From DASYLJ01 sp036009625 (GTDB lineage: Bacteria > Desulfobacterota > Binatia > DP-6): a DNA stretch of 58,804 nt. The notes under the pieces were generated by a model. The model saw only the letters and a list, made by a program, of their open reading frames with translations, did no database searches and was not told where the DNA came from. A program made the translations under genes and the position numbers. Below are positions 1 through 8,821 of this stretch, piece by piece. The DNA lies in NCBI GenBank assembly GCA_036009625.1, contig DASYLJ010000182.1, positions 1 through 58,804 on the forward strand, read 5' to 3'. The first letter of the stretch is position 1. Each line of letters opens with the position of its first letter.

Positions 1-46
1 GCGCGCAGCCGGTGGCACCCGTCGCACGCCCGGTCGCTCGCGACGC

Positions 47-1072
47 TCAGACGCCCGTGTTGAGCAGACGCTCGCGGCGCGTACGAGGGTCCAGCACGTC
101 GCGCACCGCATCGCCGACGAGGTTGACCGCGAGGATGAGCCCGAACAGCGCGGTCGAAGCGGCGCCGAGGTTCCACGTGATGGGCGGATCGCGCGCGAGC
201 TCGTCGCGGGCCTGATCGATCATCTGGCCCCAGCTGCCATCGAGCCCGATGCCCAACCACGACAGCACCGCCTCCGACAGCACCAACCCCGAGAACAGCA
301 GCACGAAGGTGATGACGACGAGGTGCATCAGGTTCGGCAGCACATGCCGGATGATGATCGCCGGCGACGTGGCGCCGAGCGCGCGCGAGGCCTGGACGTA
401 GTCGAGCTCGCGGAGCTTGAAGGTCTCGCCGCGCGCCACGCGGCAGAACCCCACCCAGCCGGTGACGCCGAGCGCGATGCACACCTGCACCGTACCGTGG
501 CCGAGCGCCATGATGAGCGCGATCAGCAGCAGCAGGCCCGGCATCGAGGCCAGCGTCGACATCAGGAAGAACACCGCGTCGTCGAGCCACCCGCCGTAGT
601 AGCCGGCCGAGACCCCGAACAGCAGTGCGATGGGAATGACGATCAGGCTGGTCAGGCCGCCGATCAGCAGTGCCACGCGCGCACCCTTCAGCGTCAGCTG
701 CAGGACGTCGCGGCCGATGATGTCGGTGCCGAGCAGATGGCGACCCGGGTAGGTGAGCGGGAACCCGCCGTAGAAGCTCGTGCTCGCCAGGGGCGCCGAG
801 TAGCTGCGCTCCTGGAAGTCCGTGGGGAACATGCGATCGACGACCGATCGCGGCCGCTGCAGCTCGCCCTCGCGACCACCTGTCCAGGCGATGGAGTCGA
901 GCACCGCCACGAGCACGTAGAGCGCGACGATCGCGAGCGCGATTGGACGCCGTCGCCAGATGTCGACCGCGGCGTCGCGCCAGAGCGGCCGACGTCGCAC
1001 GAACCGCGCCAGCAGCAGCATGCCGAGGACCAGCACCACGGTGACGACGTTGGAGACGACGTGATCGCTCAT
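47..1072 (-). CDS. OppC/DppC-type ABC transporter permease
   Basis: Inner-membrane permease of a peptide/nickel-type ABC importer, 341 aa. The N-terminal third has two hydrophobic segments. The classic OppC core follows: a GTDIIGRDVL block, then membrane helices, then the cytoplasmic EAA loop (EYVQASRALGA-like, here DYVQASRALGATSPAIIIRH), which docks on the ATPase. The start codon overlaps the stop of the OppB gene in an ATGA arrangement, so the two are translationally coupled. The ATPase genes expected downstream are not in the window, because the gene ends 46 bases from the left edge. Family assignment is firm; the substrate is unknown. Confidence 0.93.
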   Translation of the reverse strand: MSDHVVSNVVTVVLVLGMLLLARFVRRRPLWRDAAVDIWRRRPIALAIVALYVLVAVLDSIAWTGGREGELQRPRSVVDRMFPTDFQERSYSAPLASTSFYGGFPLTYPGRHLLGTDIIGRDVLQLTLKGARVALLIGGLTSLIVIPIALLFGVSAGYYGGWLDDAVFFLMSTLASMPGLLLLIALIMALGHGTVQVCIALGVTGWVGFCRVARGETFKLRELDYVQASRALGATSPAIIIRHVLPNLMHLVVITFVLLFSGLVLSEAVLSWLGIGLDGSWGQMIDQARDELARDPPITWNLGAASTALFGLILAVNLVGDAVRDVLDPRTRRERLLNTGV

Positions 1073-2037
1073 TCGAGTCGTACCCGCGGATCGACCAGCA
1101 CGTAGCTCAGGTCGGTGAGGATCGAGCCGACGATGAAGAGCAGCGAGCCGATGAACACCATCGTGCGCAGCGTCGCGAAGTCGTTGCCCTGGATCGCCTC
1201 GACGGTCATGGCGCCGAGCCCGGGGATGCCGAAGAACGACTCGAGCAGCACCGAGCCCGTGAACAGGAACGGGATGGCCAGCACCACCTGCGTCAGGATG
1301 GGGATCATGGCGTTGCGCAGTACGTGTCGCACCAGCACCCGGCCGTCACCGGCGCCCTTGGCGCGCGCGGTGCGGACGTGATCGCGGCCGATTTCCTCGA
1401 CGAAGAGCGTGCGATAGTAGCGCACGTTCTCGCCGATGCCCGACAGCAGCCCGATGATGACTGGGAGGGCCACGAAGCGCAGGATCACCGACGGCCGTGG
1501 ATCGAAGCCGGAGATCGGGAACCAGCGCAGGACCTTCCCGATGAGATACTGGCCGCCGATGATGTAGAGCAGCAGCGACACGCTCATGGCGAGCACGCAC
1601 AGCACCACCCCGGTGCGATCGATGTAGGTCTCGCGGAAGAGCGCCACGATCAGCGCCAGGCCGATGCCGAGCGGCAGCCCGAGCAGGAAGAGCGGCAGCG
1701 TCAGCGACAGGCTCGGCCACATCCCTTCGCGCAGCCGGCGCGCGATGGGAACGTCGTCGGCGTCGCTGCGACCGAAGTCGAACGTGAGCATGCTGCGGAA
1801 GTGCTCGTACAGCATGGTGTCGGTGGGGTGCTCGGGGTTCCAGAAGCGCGGGCGATCGTAGCCGTGGTTGGTGAGCCACTGCGTCACCGCCGCCGGCGGT
1901 GCCTTCTCGCCGAGGGCGCGGCGCGCGACGTCCTCCGGCTCGGTGACCATGAAGAACAGCACGAACAGGAAGAGCAGTACGCCGAGCACGGTGAGGAAGC
2001 CGTAGGCGAGGCGTCGCGCGACGTAGCCGAGGATCAT
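1069..2037 (-). CDS. OppB/DppB-type ABC transporter permease
   Basis: First permease of the importer, 322 aa. It begins MILGYVARRLAYGFLTVLGV, the usual OppB opening with an amphipathic start and first helix. Near the C-terminus it carries the EAA loop (DHVRTARAKGAGDGRVLVRHVLRNA) and ends with the family-typical LVDPRVRLE. I chose the ATG at 2037 rather than a longer frame because the upstream extension is Arg-rich shadow sequence of the preceding gene, and because this ATG overlaps that gene's stop by 4 bases (ATGA). It forms the membrane channel together with the OppC protein encoded next. Confidence 0.93.
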   Translation of the reverse strand: MILGYVARRLAYGFLTVLGVLLFLFVLFFMVTEPEDVARRALGEKAPPAAVTQWLTNHGYDRPRFWNPEHPTDTMLYEHFRSMLTFDFGRSDADDVPIARRLREGMWPSLSLTLPLFLLGLPLGIGLALIVALFRETYIDRTGVVLCVLAMSVSLLLYIIGGQYLIGKVLRWFPISGFDPRPSVILRFVALPVIIGLLSGIGENVRYYRTLFVEEIGRDHVRTARAKGAGDGRVLVRHVLRNAMIPILTQVVLAIPFLFTGSVLLESFFGIPGLGAMTVEAIQGNDFATLRTMVFIGSLLFIVGSILTDLSYVLVDPRVRLE

Positions 2038-4037
2038 TCGCGCCTCCGCAACGCACCGATCACGCCCGGCGCGATCACGACCACCGCGGCGGCGAGCAGC
2101 GCCCAGGCCGGCCACACGATCGGCTCGTTCCACGCCAGCCGCTTCGAGGCGCGCACCGTGGCGTCGACGTCGCGATACTTGAGCGTCGAGAACGACATGC
2201 CGAGCGGCTTCGCGTTGTACACCCAGCCGTGGATGAGTGCGTACGTCTCCGGGTAGAACAGGTCGATCCACGGACTCTCGCGCTCGACGATGGCGCGCAT
2301 CTGACGGATGAGTGCCAGGCGCTCCGGACCGTCTTCCATGTCGCGCATGGCGATGAACAGGCGATCGTACTCGGGGTCGTCGAAGTTGGCGGTATTGGGG
2401 CCGCCCGCGCTACGCGCGAGCTTGCCCCAGAGCAGGCCGAGGAAGTTCTCGGGGTCGGGGTAGTCGGCCACCCACCCCCACATGAACAGCTGGTAGGCGC
2501 CCCGTCGGACTTTGTCCTGGAACTGGTTGTAGGTGGTGGCGGAGATCTCGACGTCGATGCCGAGCTTGCGCCAGGCGTCGACGAAGAACTGGAAGCGCAG
2601 GCGGCCGCGCGCGCTGGTGTCCGGCGTGTCGAACGTGAGCCGGAGCGGCTGGCCCGTGGCGGGATCGATGCCGCCCGGATAGCCCGCCTCGGCCAGCAGC
2701 GTCGCACCGCGCACCGGATCGACGACGCGGAACGGGTTCACGTAGTCGGCGTCGTACCCGAAGATGCCCGGGGGCACCGGCGACTGCGCCGGGATGCCGC
2801 GCCCGTTCATGAAGATGCGCGCGAACTCCTCGCTGTCGACGACGAGGCTCATCGCCTGGCGCAGCTTGCGTCCACGTTCGCCGGCCTTCGTGCCGACGAC
2901 GGGATCGTCCATGTTGAAGCCGACGTAGTAGACCGACGGCTGCACCGCCTTCTCGAGGCGCATGTCGTAGGTCTTCATCTCCTCCGACAGCTGCCCTTCG
3001 CGCACGATACGATCGAAGCTCTCCTCGATGATGCCGGACGCGTCGTAGTATCCCTGCAGGAACTTCGTGAAGGCGGGGATGTCCTCCTTGTCGAGATAGA
3101 GCTCGACGCGAGGCACGAAGGGCAGCGGCTTGCCGACCCACCGCGGGTCGAGCCAGCCCTTCTCGGCGTCGCCCGGCGCACCGGTACTGGGGTAGACGGT
3201 GCCCGGCGCCTTCGCGTCCGGGAACCGGATGCCGTACCAGTTCGGGTTCTGCTCGAGCACGATGCGGAAACGCTTGTCGTAGACCGCGAGCCGATACGGC
3301 CCAGTCCCGACCGGATGCTCGCTGAACGCGTCGCGGCCGTCCTGTCCGTTCCACCAGGCGATGGCCTCCCACGGCACCGGTGTCGTGAACTCCATCGCCA
3401 GCCAGTAACGCAGCTGCGGGTAGGCCTCGGTGAGCTCCAGCTCGACCTCGAGCGGACCCAGCACGCGCACGCCCGCGATGCCGCCGACCTCGGCGTACTG
3501 CTGGTCGATGCGACGCGCCGCGAACGCGGTGTCCTCCTCGCGACGCTTCGTCAGCCGCTCGGTGAATTCCGTGAAGCCGACGACGCGCACGAACGTCGGC
3601 CCGACGGGGCTGTTCACCTTCGGATCGGCGAGCCGCATCATCGTGAACGCGATGTCGGCGGCCTGCACTGGCCGCGTGACGGCATCGGGCGTGCCGAGCG
3701 CGAAGCACTCGTCGTCCTGGAAGAGCAGACCGTCACGCAGCTTCAGCCGGTAGACGACGTGCCCGTTGTCGATCGGCCGTGCCTCGGGAATCTCCTCGAG
3801 CAGACCGGGGATCAGCCGGTAGGGACGATCGAGGAAGTGATACTGCAGCAGCGTGTCGTAGACCGGCGAGGTGACGATGTGATCGGACGTCGAGTACGCG
3901 ACGGCGGGATCGAGCGTCTTCGGCGCTTCGGTGAACGCCGAGTAGAGAATCTTCCGGTCGTCGTCGGCGTTCGGGTAGGGATTGTTGGTACACGCGCTGG
4001 CGAAGACCAGCAGTCCCAGCAGCACCGCCACCCGCAT
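2034..4037 (-). CDS. Family 5 extracellular solute-binding lipoprotein with C-terminal membrane helix
   Basis: Substrate-binding protein of the importer, 667 aa. The start MRVAVLLGLLVFASAC is a lipoprotein signal with a lipobox Cys at residue 16. An AGAGG stretch six bases upstream supports this ATG over one 15 bases earlier. The SBP_bac_5 fold is visible in an N-terminal segment (AFTEAPKTLDPA), the GTGPY block and a long C-terminal lobe. The last ~30 residues hold an extra hydrophobic helix (WPAWALLAAAVVVIAPGVIGA) followed by RRR. Lipid anchor plus C-terminal membrane helix is unusual for this family. Substrate unknown: peptides, nickel chelates and other ligands are all possible. Confidence 0.88.
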   Translation of the reverse strand: MRVAVLLGLLVFASACTNNPYPNADDDRKILYSAFTEAPKTLDPAVAYSTSDHIVTSPVYDTLLQYHFLDRPYRLIPGLLEEIPEARPIDNGHVVYRLKLRDGLLFQDDECFALGTPDAVTRPVQAADIAFTMMRLADPKVNSPVGPTFVRVVGFTEFTERLTKRREEDTAFAARRIDQQYAEVGGIAGVRVLGPLEVELELTEAYPQLRYWLAMEFTTPVPWEAIAWWNGQDGRDAFSEHPVGTGPYRLAVYDKRFRIVLEQNPNWYGIRFPDAKAPGTVYPSTGAPGDAEKGWLDPRWVGKPLPFVPRVELYLDKEDIPAFTKFLQGYYDASGIIEESFDRIVREGQLSEEMKTYDMRLEKAVQPSVYYVGFNMDDPVVGTKAGERGRKLRQAMSLVVDSEEFARIFMNGRGIPAQSPVPPGIFGYDADYVNPFRVVDPVRGATLLAEAGYPGGIDPATGQPLRLTFDTPDTSARGRLRFQFFVDAWRKLGIDVEISATTYNQFQDKVRRGAYQLFMWGWVADYPDPENFLGLLWGKLARSAGGPNTANFDDPEYDRLFIAMRDMEDGPERLALIRQMRAIVERESPWIDLFYPETYALIHGWVYNAKPLGMSFSTLKYRDVDATVRASKRLAWNEPIVWPAWALLAAAVVVIAPGVIGALRRRE

Positions 4038-4133
4038 CGTCGCCTCTGTCATGGCATGGGGAACGCGGGGGTGCCAGCGTCCCGGCGGGGGCATCGCGCC
4101 GGTACGGCGTCGCCGGTACACTCGGCCGTCACG

Positions 4134-5396
4134 ATGTCGCTCTTCGAGATCCTGGCGCTCGCGGTTCTGGTCGGCGTCCCGGCCTACGCATGGTGGGTGC
4201 GTGGTCGCGCCTACGCCGTCTTCGGCCTGGTCATTCTCCTGATCGCGCTTCCGGGAGCCGTCGTGATGCACGCCCGGCTCCTCGGATGGGTCTCGTCGCC
4301 AGTGGCCCAGTGGCTGAACTGGGCATTCTGCTTCGGCGTCGCCACGGCGGGGCTGCACATGGCCGGCCTCGTGCGAGCCCGCCTGCGCTCGACGGCGTTC
4401 CGCTGGGCCATCAGCATCCCCGGCATGGCGTTCGTCGCCGCCGGCGCGTTGTCGGGGGTCTGGCTGCTGGCGTTGCTGCCGATCCGGGCGGCCTCGATGC
4501 TCTTCGGGTGGGACGGCGCGACCGAGGCGCTCCGCTGGCTCGACCTGGTGCCGTTCCTGGTGGCGGCGGTGTCGGTGCTGACGTCGATGCGGCTCGTCGA
4601 CGAGGTGGTGCACGTCCCGCTCGGGCACAGTGGCCCCGCCGAGGTCACCCGGCTCCCCGTCGAGCGCTACAGGCACGGGCGCGGTGCGCCCACGTCGTCA
4701 CGCCGGCTGCGCCTCGTGCAGATCACCGACACGCACCTCGGCCCGTGGCAGCCGGTGCGCCTGCTGCAGCGTCGCATCGCCGATCTCGTCGCGCAGGACC
4801 CCGACCTGGTGCTGCTCACCGGCGATTTTCTCACCATGGAGGGCATGGGCACGCCCGGCGCGCTGGCGACGGCCCTCGAACCCTTGCGAGCGCTCCGTGG
4901 CCGCTGCTTCGCGATCTTCGGCAACCACGACCACGAGTCGCCGGAAGAGGTCCGGAGCGCCCTCGAAGCCACCGACGTGCAGCTGCTGCTCGACGACGAG
5001 GTGATCATCGAGACGGCGGTGGGCCCGGTGCAGCTCGTCGGCGCCGACCACGTCTTCCAGGAGCCACGCGAGCACATCCAGCGGCTCCTCGAGCGCTTCC
5101 CCCGTCGCGACGATCACCTGCGACTGCTGATGCTGCACGACCCGTCGCGCTTCCGGCACGTGCCGAAGGGTGACGTCGACCTCACGCTGTCGGGCCACAC
5201 CCACGGCGGCCAGCTCGGCCTGGTCAGCTTCGGGCTCGACTGGACGGTCCTGACGCGCACGCGCTGGCCCGACCACGGGCTCTTCGGTCACGGCTCGAAC
5301 CGGCTCTACGTCCACCGCGGAACGGGCTTCTACGGCTTCCCGCTCCGCATCGGCGTGCCGGGCGAGCTGTCGCTGCTGGAGCTGGTGCTCGAGTAG
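4134..5396 (+). CDS. Membrane-anchored metallophosphoesterase (YkuE/YaeI-like)
   Basis: 420 aa. Residues 1-155 hold about four hydrophobic segments. A calcineurin-type phosphoesterase domain follows, with all metal-binding motifs in order: ITDTHLG (D199, H201), LLTGDF (D231), FGNHDHE (N264, H265), a LMLHDP histidine and SGHTHGGQ. This matches the YkuE/YaeI family, of which some members cleave UDP-diacylglucosamine or act on membrane lipids; the substrate here is inferred only. The ATG follows a divergent 96-base gap from the solute-binding lipoprotein. It is the only gene on this strand until 8047. Confidence 0.88.
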   Translation: MSLFEILALAVLVGVPAYAWWVRGRAYAVFGLVILLIALPGAVVMHARLLGWVSSPVAQWLNWAFCFGVATAGLHMAGLVRARLRSTAFRWAISIPGMAFVAAGALSGVWLLALLPIRAASMLFGWDGATEALRWLDLVPFLVAAVSVLTSMRLVDEVVHVPLGHSGPAEVTRLPVERYRHGRGAPTSSRRLRLVQITDTHLGPWQPVRLLQRRIADLVAQDPDLVLLTGDFLTMEGMGTPGALATALEPLRALRGRCFAIFGNHDHESPEEVRSALEATDVQLLLDDEVIIETAVGPVQLVGADHVFQEPREHIQRLLERFPRRDDHLRLLMLHDPSRFRHVPKGDVDLTLSGHTHGGQLGLVSFGLDWTVLTRTRWPDHGLFGHGSNRLYVHRGTGFYGFPLRIGVPGELSLLELVLE

Positions 5397-5400
5397 ACGC

Positions 5401-5652
5401 TCAGGGCGTCAGCGCCCGCATCAGGACGTAGGTGCCGAGGCCGAGCGCCAGGCCGAAGATCAGCGGCACCCTCTTGTTCTCGCCCGCGGCGTGCATGACC
5501 GACGACGACACGGTGAACACGAGAGCGAGGATGCCGAGGGCCACGAGGCGTCCGGGCGGCGCGGGCTCGGTGTTGACGTATCCCGAGTCGAACGCGAACC
5601 AGAACACGGCGAGCGCCGCGACGGCGATCATCAGCGCGCGCGACGTGAGCAT
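5401..5652 (-). CDS. Small hypothetical integral membrane protein
   Basis: 83 aa, about three hydrophobic segments: MIAVAALAVFWFAF, LVALGILALVFTVSSSV and LIFGLALGLGTYVLM. No family recognised. Its start lies 3 bases beyond the stop of the lipoprotein gene upstream, so the two are probably co-transcribed. It converges on the metallophosphoesterase with a 4-base gap. No catalytic motif is visible; inner-membrane location is inferred from hydrophobicity. Confidence 0.6.
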   Translation of the reverse strand: MLTSRALMIAVAALAVFWFAFDSGYVNTEPAPPGRLVALGILALVFTVSSSVMHAAGENKRVPLIFGLALGLGTYVLMRALTP

Positions 5653-5655
5653 CGC

Positions 5656-6033
5656 TCAGAACATGAAGAACGGCGCCGCGAGCACGCCGAGCGTGATGCC
5701 GACGCCGAGCAGCGAGACGCTGGCCTTCGCCGTCTTCTCCGACAGCGTCTCTTCGCCGCCGTTGTCCTCGACCCCGAGGCCGTCGTCCTCGCCGTAGCCC
5801 TCGTCCCCCGGGTGCAGCAGCGATTCGCCGTCCGCGTAGTCCTCGGGCGCGACCTTGTCGCCGACCTTGCCGAGGGCGTCCTTCTCCTCGGGATTCAGGT
5901 AGTTGAGGAGCGATGGGGAATGCGACCCCAGTCGCGCCGCGGAGAAGTCGTCCGCCGTATTGAGACGCGTCTTCTTCTCGGCGCACGCCGTCACGACCAG
6001 CACCGCCAGCACCACCACCGCCGCCGTTCGCAT
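5656..6033 (-). CDS. Hypothetical lipoprotein with acidic middle and C-terminal hydrophobic segment
   Basis: 125 aa. It opens MRTAAVVVLAVLVVTACAEK, a lipoprotein signal peptide with Cys17. The middle (residues 65-100) is strongly acidic and Gly-rich (DEGYGEDDGLGVEDNGGEE). The end is hydrophobic (SVSLLGVGITLGVLAAPFFMF). No known domain recognised. The gene sits 47 bases downstream of an acyl-CoA dehydrogenase on the same strand and 3 bases upstream of a small membrane protein gene. An alternative start 27 bases earlier would add MQTGAIVRA and give a poorer signal peptide. Confidence 0.6.
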   Translation of the reverse strand: MRTAAVVVLAVLVVTACAEKKTRLNTADDFSAARLGSHSPSLLNYLNPEEKDALGKVGDKVAPEDYADGESLLHPGDEGYGEDDGLGVEDNGGEETLSEKTAKASVSLLGVGITLGVLAAPFFMF

Positions 6034-6080
6034 GGCACGCACTATAGCCCCGGTCTGCATGACGTGCGACCCACCCTTTC

Positions 6081-7229
6081 TCAGCCCAATCCGAGGCGTC
6101 GGGAGATGATGACCTTCATGATCTCGTTCGTCCCGGCATAGATCGACTGCACCGCCGCGTCGGCATAGTCCTCGGAGATGGGGGTCTCCAGCATGAAGCC
6201 GTAGCCGCCGTGGAGCTGGACGCACTCGCTCGTGAGCCGCTTCTGGAGGTCGGTCGTCCACCACTTCGCCATGCTGACCTCGGTGACGATGTCGTCGCCG
6301 CGGACGTGGGCCACCAGCAGCTTGTCGACGAACGCCTGCCCCACCTCGACCTCCGTCGCGAGCTCGGCGAGCTTGAACTGCGTGTTCTGGAACGACGCGA
6401 TCGGCTTCCCGAAGGCGTGGCGCTGCTTCACGTAGGTCATGGTGTCGTCGAGCGCGCGCCGGCACGACGCCACTGACGTCACCGCGATGACGAGCCGCTC
6501 CTGCTGGAGCTTCTGCATCAGCATCTTGAAGCCCTGTCCCTCCTGGCCGAGCAGGTTCGTCACTGGCACGCGGCAGTCCTCGAAGAACAGCTCGCTGGTG
6601 TCCTGGCCGCGCAGCCCGAGCTTGTCGAGCTTCTTGCCGCGCACGAAGCCGGGCGTCGTCGCCTCGACCAGCACCAGGCTGATGCCCGCATGCGGCGGAC
6701 GTGCCGCCGTGTCGGTCTTGCACACGACGACGAAGAGATCGCCGATCTGACCGTTCGAGATGAACGTCTTGGCGCCGTTCAGCACGTAGGTGTCGCCGTC
6801 GCGACGGGCCGTGGTGGTGACGTTCGCCAGGTCGGAGCCCGTGCCGGGCTCGGTCATGGCGATGCCCATCAGGATCTCGCCGCTGGCGGCGCCCGGCACG
6901 TACCGCTGCTTCTGCGCGTCGGTGCCCCACTCGAGGACGTACGGCAGGCAGATGTCGGAGTGCAGCGACGCCATCATGCCGTGCGCCCGGATACGGGCAA
7001 GCTCCTCGTTGACGATCGCGGCATAGAGGAAGTCGGCACCGGCGCCGCCGTACTCGGGCGGCACGCAGACGCCGAGCAGTCCTTCCGCGCCGGCCCGTCG
7101 CCACGTCTCGCGGTCGCTCATGCCCTTGGCGTTCCAGCTCGCGACCTTCGGCGCCACCTCGCGATCACAGAATTTCCGGACCTGCTGGCGGAACAGCTCG
7201 TGCTCCTCGGTGAAGATGTCGCGTCGCAT
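6081..7229 (-). CDS. Acyl-CoA dehydrogenase
   Basis: 382 aa flavoprotein of normal family length, dehydrogenating an acyl-CoA at the alpha-beta bond and passing electrons to ETF. Visible signatures: the FAD/substrate block AMTEPGTGSDLANV, a NGAKTFISNG loop, the C-terminal QLHGGYGFMLETPISEDYADAAV segment and YAGTNEIMKVIISRRLGL. A ribosome-binding site AGGAG lies 5-6 bases before the ATG. A TetR gene ends 8 bases upstream on the same strand and may regulate it. The substrate chain is not predictable from sequence alone. The C-terminus resembles long-chain-type or bacterial generic ACADs. Confidence 0.93.
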   Translation of the reverse strand: MRRDIFTEEHELFRQQVRKFCDREVAPKVASWNAKGMSDRETWRRAGAEGLLGVCVPPEYGGAGADFLYAAIVNEELARIRAHGMMASLHSDICLPYVLEWGTDAQKQRYVPGAASGEILMGIAMTEPGTGSDLANVTTTARRDGDTYVLNGAKTFISNGQIGDLFVVVCKTDTAARPPHAGISLVLVEATTPGFVRGKKLDKLGLRGQDTSELFFEDCRVPVTNLLGQEGQGFKMLMQKLQQERLVIAVTSVASCRRALDDTMTYVKQRHAFGKPIASFQNTQFKLAELATEVEVGQAFVDKLLVAHVRGDDIVTEVSMAKWWTTDLQKRLTSECVQLHGGYGFMLETPISEDYADAAVQSIYAGTNEIMKVIISRRLGLG

Positions 7230-7237
7230 GGGAGCTC

Positions 7238-7909
7238 CTATCGTCGGGGACGTCGGGTCTGGGCAGGGCGGCGGGCGGTGCGGGTCGGGGGAACGGAATC
7301 CTTCAGGCGGGCGATGCCGCCCAGGAAGAGCCGCGTCGCGAAGTCGGTGGCGCCGTCGACGTCGACGGGTTGCCGATCGACCATGCGCACCGCGACCTCG
7401 AAGGCGACGCCAGACATGGCGCCGGCGAGATAGTCGAGATCGACGGGCGGCAGGTCGCCGCGTGCCACCGCGGCGTCGAGATCCTCGCGCAGCTCGTCCA
7501 CGCTGGCCATGAGCGTCGGCTCCTGCAGCAGCGCGCGCATGGCACCGTCGTTCCGTCGCAGCATCTCGAAGGCCATGCGGTCGTCGGCGACGAAGGCGAA
7601 GTACGCGCGATAGGCGCCGCCGACGAACTCCTCGAGGCTGGTGGCGCGATCGCGCGCGCCGCGGACGCGCGTCCGCAGCTGGCGCGCGCTGTCCTCGATG
7701 AGGGTGCGGAAGATCGACTCCTTGTCGGGGAAATAGTTGTAGAACGTCCCCGCCGCGAGCCGCGTCCGCCGGATGATGTCGCGGATGCTGGCGGCGCCGT
7801 AGCCGAGCTCGCTGAAGACCTGTCGGGCGGCGGTCAGGATATCGGCCCGGTTCTGCGCCTTGTTGCGCTCGCGCTTCCCGTCGCCCGGAAGCCGGAGCAG
7901 TGCGGTCAT
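7238..7909 (-). CDS. TetR-family transcriptional regulator
   Basis: 223 aa from the ATG; a GTG 6 bases earlier is an alternative start. The N-terminal helix-turn-helix is canonical: RADILTAARQVFSELGYGAASIRDI, then LAAGTFYNYFPDKESIF. The ligand-binding domain ends in a basic tail (TARRPAQTRRPRR). The gene lies directly upstream of, and co-directional with, an acyl-CoA dehydrogenase gene. The usual reading is a repressor of that gene, responding to an acyl-CoA or related ligand; this is inference from context. Confidence 0.9.
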   Translation of the reverse strand: MTALLRLPGDGKRERNKAQNRADILTAARQVFSELGYGAASIRDIIRRTRLAAGTFYNYFPDKESIFRTLIEDSARQLRTRVRGARDRATSLEEFVGGAYRAYFAFVADDRMAFEMLRRNDGAMRALLQEPTLMASVDELREDLDAAVARGDLPPVDLDYLAGAMSGVAFEVAVRMVDRQPVDVDGATDFATRLFLGGIARLKDSVPPTRTARRPAQTRRPRR

Positions 7910-8046
7910 GTCCACGTTCTATGCCTCGAATCCCGGGGGGGCCGCCAGCGCGACGCGCGCCGGTGTCCCAGAATCGTGACGAGCCTGTCAAGTTCCTTCG
8001 TGACACGGCTCGACACGACTCGGCTGGACGCGCTAGATCGCCGCCC

Positions 8047-8511
8047 ATGGGCATCGAAGCCATCCCCTCCGCCATCCATCGCGCCGACGACAGCCTGCCG
8101 TACGTCGATCTCGGCGACGGCATCGAGATCAAGGTGCTGCAGGTGAAGATCGAGGAGGGCCTCTGGGTCATCCGCAACCGCTTCGCCCCCGGCGCGCACG
8201 TGCAGACGCACAAGCACACCGGCAGCGTCTACGCCTTCACCACCCGCGGCTCGTGGCACTATCGCGAGTCCGACTTCGCCAACGTGCCCGGCTCGTTCCT
8301 CTACGAGCCCGCCGGCTCGGTGCACACGCTCCAGGTGCCGGCGACGAACACCGAGCCCACCGAGGTGTGGTTCGCCATCTGGGGTGCCAACCTCAACCTC
8401 GACGCCAACGGCAACGTCGAGATGGTGATCGACGCCCAGCTCGTGCTGAACTACTACCTGATGGGCGCCGAGGCGGCCGGCCTGCCGAAGCCCGACGTCG
8501 TCATCGGCTGA
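8047..8511 (+). CDS. Cupin protein of the 2,4'-dihydroxyacetophenone dioxygenase family
   Basis: 154 aa, single cupin barrel. The metal-binding cupin motif 1 is visible as FAPGAHVQTHKHTGSVYAFT followed by RGSWHYRE, and motif 2 contributes GSVHTLQVP. Length and sequence resemble 2,4'-dihydroxyacetophenone dioxygenase and related ChrR-type cupins, iron enzymes that cleave C-C bonds in aromatic ketones. Substrate specificity cannot be read from the sequence. The 3' end overlaps the convergent DUF1330 gene by 11 bases. It is divergent to the TetR gene across 137 bases that contain no obvious operator. Confidence 0.75.
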   Translation: MGIEAIPSAIHRADDSLPYVDLGDGIEIKVLQVKIEEGLWVIRNRFAPGAHVQTHKHTGSVYAFTTRGSWHYRESDFANVPGSFLYEPAGSVHTLQVPATNTEPTEVWFAIWGANLNLDANGNVEMVIDAQLVLNYYLMGAEAAGLPKPDVVIG

Positions 8512-8821
8512 CGGGCTCGTCGAACTCGGCGAGCGTCGCTGCGTGCCCGACCGCGGGTGCGAAGAACTCGCGTCGCACGGCCAGATAGCGCTCGTCGGCG
8601 AAGAAGCGGTCCTGCGTGACGCGGTCGGGGAACGACAGCGAGAAGACGCGGTTGATGCGCGCGTCGCCTTTCAGCACTTGGGCGACGAGGAGATCGACGC
8701 CGAAGGCTCCGCCGTAGGATTCGAGGATCGGCGTCATCCCGGCGCGGTAGCGTGCGTAGGAGTCGTCGTCGGTGACCTCGAGACCCACCAGACGCACATG
8801 ACGCGAGGACTCAGCGCCCAT
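8501..8821 (-). CDS. DUF1330-like ferredoxin-fold protein
   Basis: 106 aa. The pattern VTDDDSYARYRAGMTPILESYGG and LSFPDRVTQDRFFADERYLAVRREFF is that of small dimeric alpha+beta-barrel DUF1330-type proteins. A GGAGGG ribosome-binding site lies 7 bases before the ATG. The first 11 bases overlap the end of the upstream SDR gene, so translation is likely coupled. Members of this fold include monooxygenase-like and stress-induced proteins, but no function is established for this group. Confidence 0.7.
   Translation of the reverse strand: MGAESSRHVRLVGLEVTDDDSYARYRAGMTPILESYGGAFGVDLLVAQVLKGDARINRVFSLSFPDRVTQDRFFADERYLAVRREFFAPAVGHAATLAEFDEPVSR

Noticed and set aside
1..46. Possible coding end of another importer gene at the left edge
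   Set aside because: Only 46 bases remain after the OppC stop; no recognisable protein segment can be read.
2229..4133. Long plus-strand extension before the metallophosphoesterase
   Set aside because: It is the antisense shadow of the solute-binding lipoprotein; the real start is the ATG at 4134 beginning the membrane region.
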